A DNA stretch of 64,000 bases from Alphaproteobacteria bacterium (GCA_021775915.1 JAJFGW010000005.1:1-64000), one strand, 5' to 3'; positions 15,001 through 19,728 are shown, numbered from the stretch's first letter. The notes: generated from the letters alone by a model not told the origin. Numbers and translations: made by a program.

Positions 15001-15541
15001 CACCTGCAGGGTCACCAGCTAAAGCCACATCAGTATTGGCATTAAGGAAAGTAGAACACCCCGAAGCTACGACGGTACCGTGATCCCACGCACAATACCC
15101 GTAATTCGTACCCCAAGGGTCTTTCTTTGAAGATCCAATTTCGTTCGGTAAACAACCACCGCCACCAGGAACTGGTCCATCACAAGACCCCGCCCCCGTA
15201 TTGAGCGGGCCAATAGGCTCAACATAACCATCGGCATCACAGTCACCGCTATCAGTTTTCTGAGACGCTTCCAGCATCGCGAGCTTATGGGCGATTTGCA
15301 TTTGGGCGTCGGCTTTGGCGGTTTGGTTGAGTTTCATCACGGTACCCATCGGGCCGCGCATTAAGGTAGATGTGGCAACACCTACAACACCAACAAGGGC
15401 AACGGCACCAAACAAAGTGAAAAACACATTACCGCTTTCGCCCCAGCGGGAAGAACGGCCAGAGGCAGAACGCACTGTAGGGCGATCATTGCGATCACCC
15501 TTCCGTTTATTCCATCTGTGTTTTAAATAGCCAAGTATCAA
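1..15541 (-). CDS. Giant repeat-rich surface fibre/adhesin-like protein (C-terminus outside window)
   Basis: One minus-strand frame stays open from a TTG at 15541 to the left edge, at least 5,180 codons. I checked the frame at ten places and it never shifts. A start at GTG 15475 is also possible. Residues 1-37 are basic. Residues about 38-60 form one membrane segment (starts NVFFTLFGAVALVG), suggesting an N-in anchor with the rest outside. A Cys-rich region follows (about 95-200), then blocks with the phage tail fibre-like pattern FNSNG...LGIGT..P.A.LDV, then long arrays of Gly/Asn/Thr-rich repeats such as NNTATGYRAL and NTFVGLAAG. Ten linkers of the type DLSDAATNYTSNNMFLG split the arrays. 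The family makes beta-structured trimeric fibres; a surface adhesin or host/prey-binding fibre is inferred. No passenger-release or YadA anchor is visible because the C-terminus is missing. Confidence 0.85.
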   Translation of the reverse strand, partial: MILGYLKHRWNKRKGDRNDRPTVRSASGRSSRWGESGNVFFTLFGAVALVGVVGVATSTLMRGPMGTVMKLNQTAKADAQMQIAHKLAMLEASQKTDSGDCDADGYVEPIGPLNTGAGSCDGPVPGGGGCLPNEIGSSKKDPWGTNYGYCAWDHGTVVASGCSTFLNANTDVALAGDPAGVQDKVSIAIISAGPDRNFQSSCAADPGYLTKAGDDLVIDLTYAGAVQASGGLWSLKSGNPGMATIDKDIEVTGAANFQSGGNLAGGAFGLNNASLEFGADSLLLLPTDLTPGSIVCNGANQGSLRRNTAGPAELLEICDVNAWVNVASAAAGSGAQGSAIGDIQFRSTTVGAFDAAPGGVFKYVGGLMTVPAMTTTGNVIVGTDLTVSGTTATINAALDVNDNADISGTLGVTGVSTLGVTGTAALTASGATQINNTLGVTGLSTVAAVTAGGAVQVNNTLTVAAFATSLGGSLTVTGTSDLQGNISDSNSAVTFDDAQGVDITAGDLNVTNDVYANAFRLDGDGVAKDEGLYYSSTGNGLELRTNNNARLSIDSAGDVGLGILNPTATLDIQGEIRLRSSALYTAGAACPESGMIAYNGADELLICSVNTGFWETIGTSGGGGGGVGGVWDEFPDFIAYENSSYIVKEGAGLTFSSALEGAGTRFIWYPSAGSFRAGTVTGTQWDDGNMGQDSAAFGLDVQATGQNAFAAGDRALATTEDAIALGTQVEARATAGVALGNQAVVAAGATNSMAVGLGTTAGAAPQVTGAGSLGVFMGDQAGISVATPNAMVLAGGKLIIDPDLTSAGFIAPDGGLTVDVEGRVGAQQFCSEVDSFCFTAEDVFTGAVGIPGNDSEILFNSNGAMGADTGLVYMRSTGSLGIGTAAPEAALDVAGTDAILFPRGDGTNRPLVPVDGMMRYNTVTNKYEAYQNGSWLDIITAGGGGIVINDLGDAATNYASNNMFLGQNSGAAITTGGDNVALGPNALDINDVGFANTAIGYLAMTNNTAGQNNTATGTRSLNSNTIGQSNAGFGVEALRDNTDSSNSTAIGFQALRNFNPPAGNAYNVALGSGALRGVAGVSDGVNNIALGGLAGDSITTGDDNILIGYNIDVPNPTDSNYLNIGGTLFGENSTGGDPRVGSFKFCDENLANCFTAASVSGGGGAAPGNNREILFNSNGILGTATGFEFTSAGRMLLVDANNSVFLDGGNETSAGAFNVGLGSQSLQANAAGAQNVAVGYQALQDNTAGDDNTALGTYAMLANVAGDGSTGIGLNALRFFNPPAGAAHNVALGFLAMNGNADGVSSIGVRNTAIGGLAGANIEDGNDNIVIGYNVTTSGVDADNELNIGDVITGDMLTGTIEVVGTGALRTPAGLVGERPAAPKHGMIRYSSTDNLMEFYENGAWVNLGGAAGAIDIDDLGDAATNYVSNNMFLGHEGATVTSGTDNTTLGDSAGDAITSGGGNTLLGNLAGSSVTTGVNNTAIGNQAGASILGAQNNILVGSWAGSDTTTGGNNTFVGLTAGNKNTVAGNSVGVGKFALQYFNPPAGDAYNVALGPNALLGVDGVSDGQRNTALGALAGDSITTGDDNILIGYDVDTPLATTSNYLNIGDTLLGDTDAGGDPRVGSFKYCDENLANCFTAASVSSGGGVAPGINREMIFNSGGVFGTDANFVFGSAGNLGIGTTNPSALLHTSGGDFLVVGTHTGVDSVPAGGAGTRMFFDHESSAFRAGNVNGGAWDNGSIGNYSVGMGFNTTASGSGSVALGDGTTASNNESFAMGLNTTAGGQRSVAFGQEVTAGGDYSVAFGLGAPAGVDPQVSQNSSFGIFMGDQSAVNLATTNTMLLAGGRLVIDPTIPAGQTAPSGILDLDVEGEIGAKQYCDELGGNCFTAATVAGGATPAPGADGEVLFNSGGILGTDTIFFYSKATDSLGIGTSTPGGMLTINHDATASRDLFRIEAAGNAADGLRVAYDSGSGDTQAHFGLRHAEFGGWATPDWTEIRVGVIPYDAGSYGIAVQALAAQTGDLLQIRSDASPGGNDAGDLFVVRGDGKVGIGDSTPTGLLTVGDGDKFTVDNDGLVRIVNHTGTEIWFTSSANGANIASDTTLALLAGALGTGDILFGTDNVNSQMVFSSGNLGIGDISPDIGTGGQLFLDVEGPAGATKYCDELGNDCFTAASIAAGGGGLWTAGAGDIIHYNSGSPLVGIGTTTPRSQLEIYGDTTVAGYQNHGLRIVTDWAANGGVTLQNMLEADTGFDRMFVGHNAFWDFNTNLWNMEAMGSNDAGGTYITNSSSAMHFILHPSTGNVARTMTAADFVNDGTRMTILDSGNVGIGTLAPSTLLYVSGGATNGNYVATIENSTDNGEFLEMINDLGAASFQFNQIVDGSGRQYIYDAAGNIGIDLNGGNGTLRVLGGDGSLQLTDTNGFTDPLDYFTLNPETDTLDFAFYDDSLTATTNIMQFDTQGLIRLQSTGALMMNVGTTGQRPGVPENGMFRYNSDVDKFEAYQGGAWADIITSGAGGVVIDDLGDAATNYTSNNVFLAQSAGNAATEGIRNVALGEGALGSLDTVCAAGDCSNNTAMGNIALGDNTSGSQNAAFGSFALWKNTTGTDNTGLGHSALEQNLTGARNVALGTHAGTLLTSGNDHVLIGYNAGAALTTISDNVMIGSRAGELTTAGFNTFVGHQTGMKNVGGADNTFLGYQAGFENTSGSTNTAVGTWAGQKTTTGANNTYVGYYAGLNNVTGGNNAALGKYALEYFVGTGSNTAIGTEALRGNVDAVSSTGTQNTALGHFAGQNLESGDDNVFMGYNAGAAHTTASGSIMIGKDAGLALTTQLQNTFVGNLSGNDPLNTGAGNTFIGSETGRRNTTGDSNTFVGVSAGWANTTGDWNTFVGLAAGNKNTTGIHNTVIGYDAGANTTIADNNTFVGGDAGFANIDGGGNTFIGSSAGNLGTTGNDNIIIGNNIQKSTTTASNELNIGNLITGDLTAGGVTYISSTGALRIPVGTTGEQPAVEAGLLRYNTTPVGSDVVEFYDADGTTWRTLLSSGGAGATNIDELTDAATNYTSNNIFLGTGVGNGTNGSGNTGLGGDVLSSMSAACDTTGPAWECLHNSVFGYLAGRDLTLGSFNTLLGTQAGLSLTTGEGNTIIGYRAGEDTTADNNTYIGNQAGQENVAGTQNTMIGHFSGDHTAGSDNTFLGYLAGGGTGASAVAGNNNTFIGHRSGRSFEGANDNAFLGEFTGFSVTSGDDNVLIGMGAGYDVAGGGVGALTTGSRNILIGKDVLATAVGANDELNIGNLITGDLTAGGVTYISSTGALRIPVGNDTTERPTGEEGLLRYNNTASTDVVEYYDAEGTTWRTLLSSGGAGATSIDELTDGITNYVSGNMFLGQGSGASNTGTGNVALGSNTLGNNTSGASNTAYGYQALIDNTTGAGNTANGYQALWKNTDASNSVAFGSLALRQFASPAGNAYNVAIGASALQGAAGLSDGIQNTALGGLAGQNLTTGNDNVFIGYNAGNAMTTGIETVLIGSGAGDVNTASYNVFVGQNAGGSNTSGPGNTFMGVSAGSANVTGGNNSYFGNQAGDLETGDQNSMFGDSAGRTSVGGADNAFFGYAAGRNSGAGDENAYFGSQAGVNATGNFNVAIGAFAYDIAGATGSNNIIIGKSADVPLAATSDYLNIGNTIYGDMTGAGILYVSGTGALRIPVGNNAGDRPTGEEGLLRYNNTASTDVVEYYDAEGTTWRTLLSSGGAGATTIDELTDAATNYTSGSVYLGQGAGASATGGGNVALGPDTLNASTGNNNTATGYRALTSSTTGDNNTATGYRALKSNLAGGSNTASGFWALQDNTTGNNNTASGYRALENNLLADYSAAFGNEALRYFVPGAGSANNVAVGPFALHGNPDTVSSTGLRNTALGGLAGQNLESGNDNVFLGYNAGNAMTTGSGSVLIGKDAGLVNTADFSVFIGYLAGDGNIAGTSNTFVGTGAGTDNVAGNNNSYFGSSAGQDTLGSGNTYFGAVAGKFSTTGDNNTFLGGGAGLNSAGGADSVYVGSNAGADATGNNNTFLGMGAGYGPVGVGATTTGTDNILIGHEVIASAVGASNELNIGDLITGDLTAGGVTYISSTGALRIPVGNNTTERPTGEEGLLRYNNTASTDVVEYYDAEGTTWRTLLSSGGAGATSIDELTDAATDYTSGNVFLGQTAGGSSTGSANTALGKNAGRVLTTSNANTLIGTDAGYSLTTGGSNTFVGVSSGSVTTDGIENVAMGHQAGQWLDDGAQYNTLIGTKAGQSLTGNSLTGDNNTALGSRAGRQLTTGTDNVFVGLDAGNNNTTGVENVAIGKGAAYTAATASRNVSIGHDAGSGATNTAQDNVIIGHNAGDAALTAADNVFIGKDAGTAATSGSGNVFVGKSAGASNLTGTENTMIGNSAGFSNTSSGNTYIGDAAGDSATSGGFNLLVGENAGAGLTTGSSNVVLGQGADDGATVIGTGDSNILIGQGVLVSASNVSNELNIGDIIKGDLTQAGIIYISNNGGFVVSKGTTAQEPAASVALNGMIRYNSTTNKLRTIENGAWTDVLGGGGGAIDDLSDAQTDYFADGSMYMGQDAGLNFIAGARRNTIIGQFAGKTLTNQESNTYIGHRAGENATSSYNVIIGDRAGDAALTGLANTFVGSSAGGAATSAVHSVFIGNAAGSSTTTGTGNTAMGSDALLLNVTGHSNTAIGGSALRATTGWYNTGVGHSIMSSTTQGGNTGMGRYAMHDSVTGADNVVIGLEAMEYSSSGNNNVVMGYRALQGVDGATSGVANNVAIGYQAGNSITGGTDNILLGYNVDTPTPTTSNWLNIGDKITGDLTAAGVIQIIGTSAIHVPAGTTAQQPAGADGMFRFNSTTDAYEVYSTTAADWVRFVSGGALIGGGGGAIDDLSDAATNYASNNMFLGQNSGASTTGISNTFLGSAAGNANTTGSFNTFMGHAAGATNTEGASNTFMGWDAGGLTTTGDFNTFIGTNTGLQNTTANNSTYIGTNAGTLATGANNTFLGSISGNLATSGTDNILIGYNTQKSVITASNELNIGDIIKGDLTQAGIIYISNNGGFVVSKGTTAQEPAASVALNGMIRYNSTTNKLRAIENGAWTDMIGGGGGGAINDLSDASTNYTSGNMFLGENSVGTNAGAAITTGTLNTVLSGSGGTK
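175..376 (-). repeat. Internal coding repeat, linker type A, copy 1
   Basis: This linker segment of the giant gene is almost the same DNA as 1843-2044. The two are identical over 134 bp (234-367 against 1902-2035), with about eight differences over 194 bp. It encodes a linker including the stretch SNNGGFVVSKGTTAQEPAA. The offset of 1,668 bp is a multiple of three, so exchange between copies keeps the frame. Confidence 0.9.
1843..2044 (-). repeat. Internal coding repeat, linker type A, copy 2
   Basis: Partner of the copy at 175-376. Identity is far above that of the surrounding repeats, which points to recent duplication or gene conversion inside the giant gene. Confidence 0.9.
2995..3256 (-). 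repeat. Internal coding repeat, linker type B, copy 1
   Basis: Encodes a linker containing TGALRIPVG, EEGLLRYNNTASTDVVEYYD and TTWRTLLSSGGAGA, ending in DELTDAATDYTSGNVFLG. Close copies lie at 4270-4531 and 5425-5686, and a more diverged one near 6373-6634. All spacings are multiples of three. The linker breaks up the Gly/Asn repeat arrays. Confidence 0.85.
4270..4531 (-). repeat. Internal coding repeat, linker type B, copy 2
   Basis: Same linker as at 2995-3256, shifted by 1,275 bp. The protein core (EEGLLRYNNTASTDVVEYYD) is unchanged while silent third positions differ. Confidence 0.85.
5425..5686 (-). repeat. Internal coding repeat, linker type B, copy 3
   Basis: Same linker, 1,155 bp further along. 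A fourth copy near 6373-6634 has diverged: the core becomes RYNTTPVGSDVVEFYDADG. Confidence 0.85.
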
Positions 15542-15915
15542 GTCAGCCCCCGAAACTCCCTATATTGTGTACATGCACATACGTTAACAATAATTATGTA
15601 TATTATTAATTTTTTCACGAATTCGTTAATATATTGCCTACTAACGGTTAACAGAGTCTTACCGTCCCAAAGTATTTTTCGTTTATTTTCAATGAGTTTC
15701 GGAAATTCTGAGATTAATATCCCAAAATTATTTAAACTTTTATGCTTTTTGCGCCGCAACATTGCGCAAATTGAGCGGAGTAACATACAAATTCTTTCGT
15801 CAGGATGAAGAGAAAACGGCAGAACGCCGCCCTCTTTAGAGAAGACGCAAATATTCACTACTATCCTACTGATTTATTTAAGAAGAATCAAGATACTCAC
15901 AGATTTATACACATA
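15542..15915. other. AT-rich region upstream of the giant gene
   Basis: About 370 bp of clearly AT-rich DNA without a convincing gene. On the minus strand a possible promoter (TTAACG, 17 bp, TATAGG at 15587-15559) sits just before the TTG start, and a GGGGG at 15551-15547 could act as ribosome site. This would leave almost no leader, so the promoter is only tentative. A 106-codon minus-strand frame here (15538-15858) has no ribosome site and no recognisable features. Confidence 0.4.
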
Positions 15916-16034
15916 TTTTAAGGTTTTAAAGAACGCACTAACGCGCGGCGTGCCGTCGCACGCTCTTGGAGCGTTGTTCATACAAGCCCGCGACTGCGGG
16001 GCGTCCGGTTAGGACGTTCTTTAAAACCTTAAAA
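15916..16034. repeat. 119-bp element with perfect 20-bp terminal inverted repeats and inner hairpins
   Basis: The left arm TTTTAAGGTTTTAAAGAACG (15916-15935) is exactly complementary to 16015-16034. The 79 bp between them are GC-rich and hold further short palindromes: GCGTGC/GCACGC (about 15948-15963), ACGCTC-TTG-GAGCGT (15960-15974) and CCCGC-GACT-GCGGG (about 15988-16000). The first two overlap and exclude each other. The shape fits a branched RNA or cruciform, or a small non-autonomous mobile element. It ends 6 bp past the stop of the gene at 16041-16364 and lacks the T-run of a normal terminator. Confidence 0.65.
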
Positions 16035-16040
16035 GAGTCC

Positions 16041-16364
16041 CTAAATCATCATCCGCAAAACAACGCTGTCTTCCTTTATATCAACGGACTTGTTCGCTTT
16101 TTTAGGAAAAGGGATACCGAGTGACCGGCAATAAAGCATCAATGCCGCCGCAAGAAAGTCACGACTATAGTCAATTTTATGAGTCATCTCCTCCTGCGGG
16201 TTGGAAAGCTCAAAACTTAACTTCTTGTCATCATCGGGATCGATATTAATTTTATCAATTTGCCCCGGCGGCGGGCGCTTCATGTCCCTTTGCATGCACA
16301 AAGAATAAAGCGCCTTATAGGCTTCTTCGTATGTAAAAATAATTCGCCGGTCTTCGCGTGGCAT
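16041..16364 (-). CDS. Hypothetical protein, 107 aa
   Basis: A soluble, charged protein that begins MPREDRRIIFTYEEAYKAL. It has no signal peptide or membrane segment and no motif that I can name. Its acidic middle (IDPDDDKK) and C-terminal helix-like part look like those of a small globular protein. It is divergent from the exoD gene with about 60 bp between them, so the two may share a promoter region. The 119-bp palindromic element lies directly behind its stop codon. It reads like a conserved small alphaproteobacterial protein, but I cannot assign a function. Confidence 0.6.
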   Translation of the reverse strand: MPREDRRIIFTYEEAYKALYSLCMQRDMKRPPPGQIDKINIDPDDDKKLSFELSNPQEEMTHKIDYSRDFLAAALMLYCRSLGIPFPKKANKSVDIKEDSVVLRMMI

Positions 16365-16427
16365 ACATCTTCCCCCGTTTGCACCTTTAAAATATAAATC
16401 TTTTGTCCTGCCAAGTGGTTAACAAAA

Positions 16428-17093
16428 ATGGAAAAATACGATATTGTCACTTTCATGAGCAACCCCGCACCACCAATTCGCAGCCTTTCCGCTTTGCTTC
16501 AGGATCTGAAAAAAGACCTGAAAGGCGATAATATTAGCATTAACGATCTGGCAACGGCCCTGCATGAACGCGGAATTGCCATGTTACTTCTGCTCTTTGC
16601 CGCGCCAATGGCGCTCCCTATTCCGGTGCCGCCGGGCATTAACATTATGCTGGCGACGCCTTTATTGCTCCTGACCGGGCAACAGGCCATGGGCGCCCGC
16701 ACAATCTGGCTGCCGCAAAAAATAAAACAAAAAAGCTTTGCCCGCGTAAAACTGGAAAACATGATTGGCGGCATCATTCCCTGGATGAAGCGGCTTGAAG
16801 TTCTTCTCAAGCCGCGCCTCGGCTGGATAACACAGGATGGCCCTTCGCGCTTTTTTGGGTTGCTCGGCCTAGTCATGGCACTGACAGTCTGCATTCCCGT
16901 GCCGCTAACAAACACAGTGCCCAGCTTTGGCATCGCCCTGATGTCTGTGGGTTTTATCATGCGTGACGGACTCGCCATTATGGTCGGGGCACTCATCGGC
17001 ACGGCCTGGGTTTTGATGCTCACTACAGCTATTATTATTTTTGGCCCGGAAGCCTTTGACATCGTAAAAGAAACAATTAAATCTATATTGTAG
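16428..17093 (+). CDS. ExoD-family membrane protein
   Basis: A 221-residue integral membrane protein of the ExoD family, first linked to exopolysaccharide synthesis in rhizobia. Its biochemical role is still unclear. The N-terminal soluble part contains SLSALLQDLKKDL. It is followed by hydrophobic helices, including the family's AAPMALPIPVPPG stretch, and by a second half with MALTVCIPVPLTNTVPS. The repeated P-I-P-V-P-like turns are typical of the family. An in-frame ATG at 16455 is an alternative start, and neither start has a strong ribosome site. dsbB follows after 1 bp, so the two are probably co-transcribed. Confidence 0.85.
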   Translation: MEKYDIVTFMSNPAPPIRSLSALLQDLKKDLKGDNISINDLATALHERGIAMLLLLFAAPMALPIPVPPGINIMLATPLLLLTGQQAMGARTIWLPQKIKQKSFARVKLENMIGGIIPWMKRLEVLLKPRLGWITQDGPSRFFGLLGLVMALTVCIPVPLTNTVPSFGIALMSVGFIMRDGLAIMVGALIGTAWVLMLTTAIIIFGPEAFDIVKETIKSIL

Positions 17094-17094
17094 G

Positions 17095-17634
17095 ATGATG
17101 GACTGGATTAAAAACATAATGGCGAATGCGCTTGCTGTCTGCGGCGGAATATTCCTGATCTCCGCGATCAGCCTGATGATGGCACTAATCGCCCAATATG
17201 TTTACGGGCTACAGCCTTGCTCCTTATGCATTTACCAACGCTGGCCTTTTGCGATTGCCGGACTGCTGGGCGCTTGCGGTATGGCCGCGCTCTATAAACA
17301 GGAAGGGACAAAATACGCAGCTATCTTTGTCTTTCTATCTGCGCTTACATTCCTGGCCGGCGGCATCATCGCCTTTTACCATACCGGCGTGGAACAACAT
17401 TGGTGGACATCCATATTGGAGGGCTGTGCAGCAGACTTTAACGCAGGCAACGTCGAGGATTTGATGGCAATGCTTGATAACAAACCGGCTGTACGCTGCG
17501 ATGAAATTCCATGGGCTGATCCGATCTTCGGACTTTCCATGGCGGCTTATAACGCGATCATGTCACCCATACTTGCCATCGGCTGCGGCATCTCTGCGGT
17601 CCTAATAACCCGAAAAGCGAACGGTGTTTTATAA
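17095..17634 (+). CDS. dsbB: Disulfide bond formation protein B
   Basis: A 179-residue inner-membrane quinone reductase that reoxidises DsbA and passes the electrons to ubiquinone. The first redox pair is visible as CSLC (Cys42, Cys45) after the first membrane helix, in the typical context QPCSLCIYQRW. The second periplasmic pair lies in ILEGC... and ...AVRCDEIPW. Four membrane helices fit the family. The start could be ATG 17095 or ATG 17098. It follows the ExoD gene by 1 bp. Its stop overlaps the stop of a convergent 40-codon gene within the palindrome TTATAA. Confidence 0.93.
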   Translation: MMDWIKNIMANALAVCGGIFLISAISLMMALIAQYVYGLQPCSLCIYQRWPFAIAGLLGACGMAALYKQEGTKYAAIFVFLSALTFLAGGIIAFYHTGVEQHWWTSILEGCAADFNAGNVEDLMAMLDNKPAVRCDEIPWADPIFGLSMAAYNAIMSPILAIGCGISAVLITRKANGVL

Positions 17635-17751
17635 ACCCGCCAAATTTGCCAGCGCCGAAACGCCCAGAAAAATACCAGCGTAAAATATAAAGAAACCCAC
17701 TGATTGTTTCAGTGTACGCCTTTTTCCAAAATCAAATAAATCGTCAAACAT
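17629..17751 (-). CDS. Small membrane protein, 40 aa
   Basis: A short frame translating to MFDDLFDFGKRRTLKQ, then a hydrophobic helix (SVGFFIFYAGIFLGVSALAN) and a stop. The layout, with an acidic start, basic patch and single helix, is that of a genuine small membrane protein. Its stop codon lies inside the TTATAA that also ends dsbB, so the genes are convergent with shared bases. The ribosome site (TTTAGG) is weak. It sits downstream of the gene at 17871-18221, beyond that gene's terminator. The function is unknown. Confidence 0.5.
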   Translation of the reverse strand: MFDDLFDFGKRRTLKQSVGFFIFYAGIFLGVSALANLAGL

Positions 17752-17814
17752 GCCTAAAAAATCCCATAATAATGTGAGTGGTTTTTTTACAGGTTTTAAA
17801 GGCAAAAAGTCAAC

Positions 17815-17845
17815 AAAAAGAAAGGCCGGGTAAATAAACCCGGCC
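17815..17845 (-). terminator. Rho-independent terminator
   Basis: On the minus strand GGCCGGGT, a 6-base loop and ACCCGGCC form an 8-bp stem followed by TTTCTTTTT. It ends the transcript of the membrane protein at 17871-18221. Confidence 0.85.
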
Positions 17846-17870
17846 TCCCTCCAATACGAAGTGTAGTTCG

Positions 17871-18221
17871 TTATTTACTAATCGTCGTCAACAGGGCGAT
17901 AGGAACAAGTCCCAATATCGCGCCGCTCGTCCAGGCAAGGTACAGACCAATCATTACAATGATGATCGACATCGTATCACTCGTCAGCCCTCTTTTAGCA
18001 AGAACCGAACCGCCCAGCCATAAGACGAATAGAGAGCCTATGAGCGAGTATGTTTCTCCGCCTGCGAAGAAACTACCGCCGCCCTCGACGACACCAACCA
18101 TGCCCAAAAAATGGACAAGTACAGTTGATACGCCGACCAGAACCATCAAGTGCGCTACGAAAAACATAAACGCGCTCATAAAGTCCCGTTTGGCTCCTAG
18201 ATCTAATGAATTCCCAAACAT
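17871..18221 (-). CDS. Hypothetical membrane protein, 116 aa
   Basis: The start is set at ATG 18221 because AAGGAGG lies 7 bases in front of it; a longer frame to 18305 lacks such a site. The protein begins MFGNSLDLGAKRDF and contains about four hydrophobic helices, for example FVAHLMVLVGVSTVLVHFLG and IIIVMIGLYLAWTSGAILGL. No catalytic motif is seen. It has its own strong terminator and an excellent ribosome site, which suggests good expression. I do not recognise the family. Confidence 0.7.
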   Translation of the reverse strand: MFGNSLDLGAKRDFMSAFMFFVAHLMVLVGVSTVLVHFLGMVGVVEGGGSFFAGGETYSLIGSLFVLWLGGSVLAKRGLTSDTMSIIIVMIGLYLAWTSGAILGLVPIALLTTISK

Positions 18222-18280
18222 GACAACCTCCTTTGGTTTGGTTTTCAACTTACCATGCGTGCAGGCATGGTCTTTTTTTA

Positions 18281-18850
18281 TCAGTCCACCAACTCGGCGT
18301 CCCAATAAAGGAAATCCCCCCAGCTTTCATGCAGAAAGTTAGGAGGGAATTTTCTTCCGTTTTCCTGAATATCATAAATTGTCGGCTGCCTTGGTTCATG
18401 AAGAGGAAACATACCGCACTCATCAGGCATTTTGCTTCCCTTCTTGAGATTACAGTCCCGGCAGGCCGTAACAATATTGTCCCAGGATGTTCTGCCCCCG
18501 CGCGACCGGGGTATCAAATGATCGAATGTAAGGTCATTGGCCTTAAAACCACCCTGACAATATTGGCAGCTAAAACCATCGCGCAAAAATAAATTAAATC
18601 TCGTAAAGGCCGGCTTACGCGCCAGCGGAACATATTCTTTTAAAGCCAGTACGCTGGGAAGATGAATGTCCTGAGTAGGCGAGCGCACCACGCGCTCATA
18701 TTCTGATATAACGACAACTGAATCCCGAAAAATAGCTCTCACAGAATCCTGCCATGACCACAGCGATAAGGGAAAATAACTTAACGGTCGATAGTCTGCA
18801 TTTAGAATGAGCGCCGGGCATTTTTCCAGAGGCGTATGTACGTCCATCAT
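18281..18850 (-). CDS. HNH endonuclease family protein
   Basis: A 189-residue protein with a complete HNH/McrA-like nuclease core. A zinc-binding CQYC is followed by DHLIPRSRGG with the catalytic His, then SWDNIV and the second zinc pair CRDCN. The N-terminal half (LNADYRPLSYFPLSLWSW) matches a widespread, highly conserved stand-alone HNH family whose target is unknown. AGGAG lies about 10 bases before ATG 18850, and a TTG at 18853 is also possible. There is no methyltransferase next to it, so it is not an obvious restriction enzyme. Confidence 0.88.
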   Translation of the reverse strand: MMDVHTPLEKCPALILNADYRPLSYFPLSLWSWQDSVRAIFRDSVVVISEYERVVRSPTQDIHLPSVLALKEYVPLARKPAFTRFNLFLRDGFSCQYCQGGFKANDLTFDHLIPRSRGGRTSWDNIVTACRDCNLKKGSKMPDECGMFPLHEPRQPTIYDIQENGRKFPPNFLHESWGDFLYWDAELVD

Positions 18851-19071
18851 CAAGATACCACTCCTTTCATCTCCCGCTGATCGCGGCGGAAACCCTTACT
18901 GGAAAAAGGTTTCGCTAGAGCTCTTACTTTACATTTTACCGCAAAACGCTATATCCACCTAGAAAATCAGGGAAGTTATCCATGACGCACTGCGAAGTTA
19001 TTGTTTTTATTACAAAAAATAACTACACACGGAAATATTATTACAATTATGAAGGCTTTATTAACCCGGAA

Positions 19072-19728
19072 TCAGTTCAAAACAAGAGATAAAAACTGGC
19101 TACCACTGGCGATTCCCGCCTCATCTATACTATGAGTCAGGCCGGACGTAACACCGCCGGACACCGCAAATTTCGTGTTTTTCAGTGTTGTTTCAGCATG
19201 ATAGTACTGATCCACAGGCACAACATCGTCTTGATCACCGTGAACCAAATGCACTGGAATCCGAAAAATATCTTGTGAATCAAGACCTTCCTCACCAACC
19301 AGCGCCCCGGAATAGCCCAAAATCCCCGCCAGCTTTTCCGGATAACGCGGCCCGACATACAGGCTCATCATCGTACCTTGCGAAAATCCGATGAGCACCG
19401 TTCTGTCCGCCGGTACGTCATATTTTTCTATTTGCGCCGTAATAAAATGATCCAGAATCGGCGCCATTCTCTGTACCCCCGTAAGCATAGCGTCCGGCGC
19501 TCTGTCCTGCAGGCTAAACCATTGATATCCCATAGGCGCCATATCACAAGGGTGAGGTGCATCAGGCGAAACAAACACCGCATCGGGCAAGGCCTGCGCA
19601 TAAAGCGGCGCGAGCCCGATCAAGTCACGCCCGTCAGATCCTAGTCCATGGAGCAGTATCACAAGCTGTTTCGGCGCCCCGCCCGAGATCGGGCCGTGGG
19701 TATATGTTTTTAAATCAAACTCATTCAT
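19072..19728 (-). CDS. Carboxylesterase/phospholipase, alpha/beta hydrolase (Abhydrolase_2)
   Basis: A 218-residue esterase of the carboxylesterase/acyl-protein thioesterase-like family. The oxyanion-hole region LVILLHGLGSDG, the nucleophile elbow GFSQG, the acid in HGDQDDVVP and the catalytic His in GLTHSID are all present and in order. The start at 19728 is chosen because AGGAAG lies 6 bases upstream and it gives the usual family length. A longer frame would add a hydrophobic leader resembling a signal peptide and would run through the Fur-like palindrome. It is transcribed divergently from the iron permease gene. The likely substrates are short-chain esters or lysolipids. Confidence 0.87.
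   Translation of the reverse strand: MNEFDLKTYTHGPISGGAPKQLVILLHGLGSDGRDLIGLAPLYAQALPDAVFVSPDAPHPCDMAPMGYQWFSLQDRAPDAMLTGVQRMAPILDHFITAQIEKYDVPADRTVLIGFSQGTMMSLYVGPRYPEKLAGILGYSGALVGEEGLDSQDIFRIPVHLVHGDQDDVVPVDQYYHAETTLKNTKFAVSGGVTSGLTHSIDEAGIASGSQFLSLVLN

Noticed and set aside
15430-15475. Type IV prepilin signal at the N-terminus of the giant protein
   Set aside because: A Gly precedes the hydrophobic helix, but the following residues (NVFFT) lack the Glu at position 5 and the usual Phe/Met at position 1. It is better described as a plain membrane anchor.
1-15541. CRISPR-like array suggested by regular repeats
   Set aside because: The repeats are imperfect, in frame and encode a consistent protein motif. 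There are no constant 25-40 bp direct repeats with unique spacers and no cas genes.
15538-15858. A 106-codon minus-strand frame upstream of the giant gene
   Set aside because: AT-rich, no ribosome site, no recognisable feature, and it overlaps the likely control region and start of the giant gene.
16499-17117. Antisense frames opposite the ExoD and dsbB genes
   Set aside because: Mirror readings of membrane-helix codons, with no independent support.
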